Shown one piece after another: positions 1-5,834 of a stretch of DNA of 5,834 nucleotides (positions within the stretch are counted from its first letter, which is position 1; each line of letters starts with the position of its first letter). The translations under genes and the position numbers were made by a program. The notes beneath the pieces were generated by a model. The model had not been told where the DNA came from. It worked only from the letters and a program-made list of their open reading frames with translations, and did not search any database. The stretch covers positions 1 through 5,834 of the forward strand of contig WFMU01000443.1 of assembly GCA_015488935.1 (NCBI GenBank). Reading direction: 5' to 3'. The DNA comes from Flavobacteriaceae bacterium (GTDB lineage Bacteria > Bacteroidota > Bacteroidia > Flavobacteriales > Flavobacteriaceae).

Positions 1-21
1 GGAGATGTGTATAAGAGACAG
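1..21 (+). other. Residual Nextera/Tn5 transposase adapter (sequencing artefact)
   Basis: Bases 3-21 read AGATGTGTATAAGAGACAG, the exact 19-base Tn5 mosaic end used in Nextera tagmentation adapters. The two G bases before it fit the read-2 side adapter, which ends in CGG before the mosaic end, better than the read-1 side adapter, which ends in GTC. The match sits at the very edge of the window and no transposase gene or second end is present. It is therefore leftover library adapter at a contig end, not a genomic transposon. Bases 1-21 should be trimmed and excluded from any interpretation. Confidence 0.97.
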
Positions 22-293
22 AAACTAGAAATTGTAGCTGTTATTAGAATAAGCATTAAAAAAATAGTTCTTAAGTGTGTCATAGATTGTTCCTTATTAT
101 GAATGAAATACATAAATTGTGTAAAAATAAATACAGATGTAACTACAAATTTACTATTTTTTTTGAGATAAATAGAATAAAATATTTTAATGTGTTGCGT
201 AAATGCATACTTTTTAATTTAGAAAATTAGTGAGTCCCTGAAATAATGAAATTTAAGAGGAATAAAGCGAAAAAATAAAAGTGTGAATTTGTC
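22..293. other. AT-rich non-coding region upstream of the receptor gene
   Basis: No reading frame of useful length is open on either strand, and I see no tRNA or rRNA motif and no recognisable riboswitch core. The stretch is very AT-rich, with several A and T runs, including eight T at 157-164. In particular, I see none of the conserved GC-rich cobalamin-riboswitch boxes that sometimes precede BtuB-like receptors. Because the contig begins here, the gene to the left is unknown and part of this stretch may be the tail of a longer intergenic region. The receptor promoter starts just after it. Confidence 0.6.
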
Positions 294-325
294 TTGTTTT
301 AATATAATAGAATTAATTAGCTTTG
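294..325 (+). promoter_or_regulatory. Predicted Bacteroidota promoter for the TonB-dependent receptor
   Basis: TTG at 294-296, a 21-base spacer, then TAGCTTTG at 318-325 fit the flavobacterial consensus (TTG, 17-23 bases, TAnnTTTG). Transcription would be expected to begin a few bases after 325, giving a leader of only about 8-10 bases before the ATG at 340. There is no Shine-Dalgarno sequence, as is usual in this phylum. The match is by eye, and the -33 half is short, so chance is possible. The exact -7 octamer at this distance from the preferred start makes it credible. Confidence 0.6.
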
Positions 326-339
326 CCAAAATTTTTAAA

Positions 340-2166
340 ATGACAAAATACTACTACACTGTTATTTTCCTAATTGCAATAAATTCGTTTTTATTTTCGC
401 AAAATAAGGAAAGTCAGGACTTAAAAGAAATTGTAATTACTTCTACAAGAATAGACTTACCATTTTCTAAAAACTCAAAAACAATAACCATACTTTCTTC
501 CGAAGAAATTAAAGCAGCAACAGCAACAAATCTTGCCGATTTATTACAACAAGAAGCAGGTATTGAAATTGTAAGAAGAGGTATAAATGGTATGCAATCG
601 GATTTAAAAATTAGAGGTGGAAACTTTGAACAAACACTAATTTTAATAGACGGAATTAAAACGGAAGATGCACAAACCGGACATCATACCATGAATATGA
701 TGATACCTTTAGAAAATATTGAACGTATAGAAATAGTAAAAGGTGCAGCAGCAAGAATATTTGGACAAAATGCATTTACTGGAGCCATAAATATTGTTAC
801 TAAAAAACATCCAAAAAATAAAATAACACTTGGCGCAAACAGTGGTTCGTTTGGTTATAAATCAGGAGCAGTTACAGCAATTAAAAATTTTAAAAAATCA
901 AGTCACCAAGTACATTATTCTTATAATGAAAGCGAAGGATATATAAACAATACCGATTTTAGAAATAGTAATTATTTCTTAAAAAGTACTTTTAAAACAA
1001 AAAAAGAAGCAATAAATGTATTGGCAACTTTTGCAGATCGTAAATTTGGCGCACAATACTTTTACACTACACCAAGAACTAATTTTACAGAATATGAAAA
1101 AACACAAACAAGTTTGGTTGCAATTTCTACAAAATTAAGCGTAAATAACTTGGTAATAAAACCAAAAATATATTGGAAACGGAATCAAGATATGTTTTTT
1201 CTAAAAAGGCAAGAGCCAAGTTATTCCAGAAATTTTAATATATCAAACAAAATAGGAGCAGTAGTAAACACTTCTTTTCACTCTAAAATCGGAATCACAG
1301 GTTTGGGAATTGATTTTGCTAAAACCACCTTGGCAAGTAATAATTTAGGAAACCAAAGCAGAACAACATTTAATGGTTTTGTAGAACATCGTTTTTTATT
1401 AGCAGATACCAAATTAGATATTACACCAGGCGTGTCTTTAGGTTATTTTTCAGATTTTGGACTTCAAGTTTTTCCTGGATTAGATTTGGGTTATAAAGCA
1501 ACCGATAAAACGCGATTATATTGGAATGTTGGCGCATCATATAGAGTGCCAACTTACACAGAATTATACATAAATATTCCAAATTTTTTATCAGGAAATG
1601 AAAATTTAAAACCAGAAACAGCAGTAACACAAGAAATTGGAGTAAAATATCGTAAAGCACAGTTTTCCATAAATTCAGCCGTATTTTATAGAGTATCTAA
1701 AGATTTAATAGATTATGTAAAAGCAACGAGTACAAGTCCAGTATATAAAGCACAAAATTTAAGACAAATAACAACTACAGGATTTGAATTGTCTGGAAAA
1801 TATGGCTTTAAAATATTAAATCATAAACAACAACTAAAAATAGGATATACTTTTTTAGACGACAATTATAAAAATGTACATGTTTATAAATCGAGATACT
1901 TAATAAATTCATCAATTAAACACCATTTTACGGCAAGTTTAAACACCGAGTTTATTAAAAATATAAAACAAAGTATTAGCTACAAATATGTAAATAGATA
2001 TATAGATAGTTATGATGTGGTAGATGTTAAAATTAGTACAGAAATAAGAGGGTTTACTATTTTTGGAATAGCAAATAATATCTTTAATACTTCTTATTTT
2101 GAAAAGGAATATGTACCAATGCCACAACGTAATTTTGAAATTGGCGTAAAATATCGATTGGATTAA
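340..2166 (+). CDS. TonB-dependent outer-membrane receptor (BtuB/CirA-like)
   Basis: A 608-residue outer-membrane active transporter that would import a scarce ligand (siderophore, cobalamin or similar) using energy from TonB-ExbBD. Residues 1-20 form a signal peptide (MTKYYY, hydrophobic core, SFLFS), with likely cleavage before Q21. A TonB-box-like EIVITSTR lies at 30-37. The plug domain spans about 45-155 and shows DLLQQEAGIEI, KIRGGNFEQTLILIDGIK (90-107) and ERIEIVKGAAARIFG (128-142). The rest is a beta-barrel with the family motifs YRVPTYTELY and SGNENLKPE (418-426) and a typical ending (PMPQRNFEIGVKYRLD), though the last residue is D, not the usual aromatic. The open frame extends up to a GTG at 283, but that would put 19 residues before the signal peptide and lies upstream of the predicted promoter, so I chose ATG 340. 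There is no carboxypeptidase-like N-terminal domain and no SusD partner, which argues against a SusC glycan importer. The ligand cannot be determined. A DUF962 gene follows 38 bases downstream. Confidence 0.93.
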   Translation: MTKYYYTVIFLIAINSFLFSQNKESQDLKEIVITSTRIDLPFSKNSKTITILSSEEIKAATATNLADLLQQEAGIEIVRRGINGMQSDLKIRGGNFEQTLILIDGIKTEDAQTGHHTMNMMIPLENIERIEIVKGAAARIFGQNAFTGAINIVTKKHPKNKITLGANSGSFGYKSGAVTAIKNFKKSSHQVHYSYNESEGYINNTDFRNSNYFLKSTFKTKKEAINVLATFADRKFGAQYFYTTPRTNFTEYEKTQTSLVAISTKLSVNNLVIKPKIYWKRNQDMFFLKRQEPSYSRNFNISNKIGAVVNTSFHSKIGITGLGIDFAKTTLASNNLGNQSRTTFNGFVEHRFLLADTKLDITPGVSLGYFSDFGLQVFPGLDLGYKATDKTRLYWNVGASYRVPTYTELYINIPNFLSGNENLKPETAVTQEIGVKYRKAQFSINSAVFYRVSKDLIDYVKATSTSPVYKAQNLRQITTTGFELSGKYGFKILNHKQQLKIGYTFLDDNYKNVHVYKSRYLINSSIKHHFTASLNTEFIKNIKQSISYKYVNRYIDSYDVVDVKISTEIRGFTIFGIANNIFNTSYFEKEYVPMPQRNFEIGVKYRLD

Positions 2167-2181
2167 TCTACTGGATTTATT

Positions 2182-2204
2182 ATATTAGCAAAAAACATAT
2201 TAGC

Positions 2205-2205
<1 letters not shown>
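2182..2205 (+). repeat. Short tandem-like direct repeat before the DUF962 gene
   Basis: ATATTAGCA occurs exactly at 2182-2190 and again at 2197-2205, a 15-base period. The second copy ends on the A of the start codon at 2205. It fills most of the 38-base gap between the receptor stop and the next start. It may be a chance product of AT-rich DNA or a small element affecting initiation; nothing else supports a function. Confidence 0.5.
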
Positions 2206-4235
<2,030 letters not shown>

Positions 4236-4269
4236 TTATTAAAGGCAAAGGACTTATTTTTACATCACG

Positions 4270-4785
4270 ATGAAAACACTATATATTGTTAGACATGCAA
4301 AATCATCTTGGGCTTACCAAGGGATTAAAGATGTAGATAGACCTTTAAAAAAAAGAGGAATTAACGATGCTTATTTGATGTCTAGTATATTAAAAAAAAC
4401 GATTAACAGACCAGATGTTTTTATTTCTAGTAGTGCAAATAGAGCATTACATACAGGAGTAATATTTTGCGAATCTTTTAATTACCCATTAGCTAATTTG
4501 CAAATAAATAAATCGTTGTACAGTTTTAGTGCAGGTTATTTAATTAAGACTATTAAAGCATTAGATGATGGATTTAATTCGGCAATAATTTTTAGTCACG
4601 ATCATGGAATTAATGATTTTGTAAATAGTTTTGGAAATAAAATAATTAATCATGTGCCTACTTGTGGTGTTATTGGAATTCAATTTGATACCAAACATTG
4701 GAAAAATATAAAACCAGAAAAATCAGGAGGAAAAACGATTTTATTTGAATTTCCAAAAAAACACAAACCAGAAAAAAATAAATAG
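4270..4785 (+). CDS. sixA: SixA-type histidine phosphatase family protein
   Basis: A 171-residue single-domain member of the histidine phosphatase (phosphoglycerate mutase-like) superfamily, SixA branch. In E. coli SixA removes phosphate from histidine-phosphotransfer proteins (ArcB, and PtsN-system proteins); the target here is unknown. Motifs in order: RHAKSSW at 8-14, with catalytic R8 and H9; DRPLKKRG at 23-30, typical of SixA-like proteins; SSSANRALHTG at 53-63, with R58; FSHDHGINDF at 108-117, with the second catalytic H110; and PTCGVIGIQFD at 130-140. All four expected catalytic residues are present. The second motif reads S-H-D where many relatives have G-H-N. There is no signal peptide, so it is cytoplasmic, and the C-terminal tail is lysine-rich. 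The start is ATG 4270, at the N-terminal edge of the fold. The gene is first in a pair with a Ppx/GppA phosphatase 2 bases downstream, suggesting a shared role in phosphate or polyphosphate metabolism. Confidence 0.92.
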   Translation: MKTLYIVRHAKSSWAYQGIKDVDRPLKKRGINDAYLMSSILKKTINRPDVFISSSANRALHTGVIFCESFNYPLANLQINKSLYSFSAGYLIKTIKALDDGFNSAIIFSHDHGINDFVNSFGNKIINHVPTCGVIGIQFDTKHWKNIKPEKSGGKTILFEFPKKHKPEKNK

Positions 4786-4787
4786 TT

Positions 4788-5678
4788 TTGAAAATAAAGA
4801 AATATGCCGCTATTGATATTGGCTCAAATGCTATAAGATTACTAATTTCTAATGTAATTATAACCAAAAATAACGATCCACAATATAAAAAATTATCCTT
4901 GGTACGTGTACCAATTCGTTTAGGAAAAGACGTATTTTCGAATGGATTAATTTCTAAAGCCAATCAAAATAGAATGGTTGAAGCCATGGAAGCCTATAAG
5001 CTGTTAATGCGTGTTTACCAAATAGAAAAATACAAAGCATGTGCAACATCTGCCATGCGAGAAGCAAAAAATGGTAGTGAAGTTGTTGCATTAATAAAAG
5101 AAAAAACAGCAATTGAAATCGATATTATTAATGGCGAAACTGAAGCAAAAATTATCTCATCTACAGATTTAAAAGAGCTTATTGATGGTAATAAATCTTA
5201 TTTGTACGTAGATGTTGGTGGTGGAAGTACCGAATTTACATTCTTTTCTCAAGGAAAGATTATTACCTCTAAATCGTACAAACTTGGAACAGTTCGGTTG
5301 TTAGATAAAAAGAAAAATAAAGATATCTGGAGAGATATTGAAAAATGGATTAAAAAACACAGCAAAGGTTTAGGAAGTATCTCGTTAATAGGTTCTGGCG
5401 GAAATATCAATACCATATTTAAACGCTCGGGAAATAGATTAGGAAAACCATTGTCTTATATTTACTTAAATGCACATTATAAGTTTTTAAAATCGATGAC
5501 TTACGAAGAACGAATTTCGGAATTATCTTTAAATCCAGATAGAGCAGATGTAATTATTCCAGCAACAAAAATATACCTATCTGCTATGAAATGGAGTGGT
5601 GCACGTAAAGTTTATGTCCCAAAAATTGGACTTGCAGATGGGATTATTAAAAGTTTGTATATGGGAAAGTTTGATTGA
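4788..5678 (+). CDS. ppx: Ppx/GppA family phosphatase (exopolyphosphatase-like)
   Basis: A 296-residue ASKHA-fold phosphatase of the Ppx/GppA family, which removes terminal phosphate from polyphosphate and/or converts pppGpp to ppGpp; sequence alone does not separate the two. Motifs: phosphate-1 loop AIDIGSNAIRLL (8-19), ATSAMREAKNG (86-96), GETEAKI (116-122) whose E119 probably matches the catalytic glutamate, phosphate-2 loop VDVGGGSTEF (141-150), SYKLGTVRLL (163-172), the GSGGNINTIFK loop (202-212), and RADVIIPAT near the end. It ends after the two ASKHA lobes and lacks the C-terminal helical/HD region of E. coli Ppx, as is usual for short versions. The start is TTG 4788: an in-frame stop at 4779-4781 closes the frame upstream, and the next Met is residue 63, after the essential DIGSN loop. 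With 2 bases between the sixA stop and this start and no Shine-Dalgarno, translation is probably coupled to sixA. No other gene follows in the window. Confidence 0.93.
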   Translation: MKIKKYAAIDIGSNAIRLLISNVIITKNNDPQYKKLSLVRVPIRLGKDVFSNGLISKANQNRMVEAMEAYKLLMRVYQIEKYKACATSAMREAKNGSEVVALIKEKTAIEIDIINGETEAKIISSTDLKELIDGNKSYLYVDVGGGSTEFTFFSQGKIITSKSYKLGTVRLLDKKKNKDIWRDIEKWIKKHSKGLGSISLIGSGGNINTIFKRSGNRLGKPLSYIYLNAHYKFLKSMTYEERISELSLNPDRADVIIPATKIYLSAMKWSGARKVYVPKIGLADGIIKSLYMGKFD

Positions 5679-5691
5679 GAATGTATGTAAT

Positions 5692-5723
5692 CCAATTGTA
5701 AAGTAATACCAATTGTGAAGCAA
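5692..5723 (+). repeat. Imperfect 17-base-period direct repeat after ppx
   Basis: CCAATTGTAAAGTAA (5692-5706) is repeated as CCAATTGTGAAGCAA (5709-5723), 13 of 15 bases identical. Because CAATTG is its own reverse complement, the two copies (5693-5698 and 5710-5715) could also pair as a 6-base stem with an 11-base loop. This might help end the sixA-ppx transcript, but no T-run follows directly, so it is not a standard intrinsic terminator. The next long T stretch is at 5750-5762. Confidence 0.5.
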
Positions 5724-5728
5724 AATAC

Positions 5729-5810
5729 GTTATAAATAAATTAGAATATATTTTTCTTTTTTGAGGCATAAATTCTTTGCATAGCTATGTTTATGGGAAT
5801 AATTTATAAC
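5729..5810. repeat. Inverted-repeat-rich non-coding right end
   Basis: GTTATAAAT (5729-5737) has its exact reverse complement ATTTATAAC at 5802-5810. Nested inside are ATAAATT (5768-5774) with AATTTAT (5801-5807), CATAAA (5767-5772) with TTTATG (5790-5795), and the perfect 10-base palindrome CATAGCTATG (5780-5789). No useful open frame exists; the ATG at 5787 meets a stop after 13 codons. The arrangement might be an intergenic repeat whose copies stopped assembly near here, but pairs this short also arise by chance in AT-rich DNA. Confidence 0.4.
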
Positions 5811-5834
5811 AAAGAAAAAGGGAAATAGAACGGA

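Noticed and set aside
3..21. Genomic Tn5-like transposon end
   Set aside because: The sequence is exactly the engineered Nextera mosaic end at the window edge, with no transposase or partner end, so an adapter remnant is far more likely.
22..339. Cobalamin or other riboswitch ahead of the receptor gene
   Set aside because: No conserved riboswitch core could be seen, the DNA is nearly all A/T, and the predicted promoter lies too close to the start to leave room for a leader RNA.
1421..1660. 79-codon open frame on the minus strand inside the receptor gene
   Set aside because: It lies wholly antisense to a well-supported coding sequence and has a hydrophobic, low-complexity product typical of AT-rich antisense reading, with no recognisable motif.
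1939..2127. 62-codon minus-strand open frame near the receptor 3' end
   Set aside because: It is antisense to conserved barrel strands and shows no family resemblance or promoter.
4670..4963. 97-codon minus-strand open frame spanning the sixA/ppx junction
   Set aside because: It overlaps the coding ends of two well-supported genes on the other strand, and its Phe/Ile/Leu-rich product is what antisense A-rich codons give.
5787..5828. Start of a further gene at the ATG at 5787
   Set aside because: The frame closes at TAG 5826-5828 after 13 codons and the sequence has no coding character.

Overview
This window looks like one short draft contig from a member of the Bacteroidota, most likely a Flavobacteriaceae species. 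The evidence is very AT-rich DNA with A/T-ending codons, no Shine-Dalgarno sequences before the starts, promoter matches of the Bacteroidota type (TTG, then 17-21 bases, then TAnnTTTG), and proteins that read like flavobacterial orthologues. The genus cannot be fixed by eye. The first 21 bases are not genomic: positions 3-21 are an exact Tn5/Nextera mosaic end left from library preparation, so real sequence starts at about 22.

Layout. Positions 22-339 are AT-rich non-coding DNA ending in a promoter. A small TonB-dependent outer-membrane receptor (340-2166, +) follows. After 38 bases comes a small Mpo1-like (DUF962) membrane protein (2205-2525, +). Its stop codon overlaps the stop codon of the convergent CTP synthase gene pyrG (2522-4141, -). 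A compact divergent promoter region (4142-4269) drives pyrG leftward and a sixA-ppx pair rightward. That pair is a SixA-type histidine phosphatase (4270-4785) and a short Ppx/GppA phosphatase (4788-5678), separated by 2 bases, the second starting at TTG. The last 156 bases are non-coding and carry small direct and inverted repeats.

Functionally this is core chromosome. It holds nutrient import at the outer membrane, a lipid-associated small membrane protein, the last step of CTP synthesis, and a two-gene unit probably tied to polyphosphate or phosphate metabolism and phosphohistidine signalling. I see no mobile element, defence system, CRISPR array, RNA gene or novel multi-gene system. The useful observations are the adapter at the left end, start codons corrected with the help of promoter position, the gapless convergent stop overlap, the very short predicted leaders, and the absence of a polyphosphate kinase gene between sixA and ppx.
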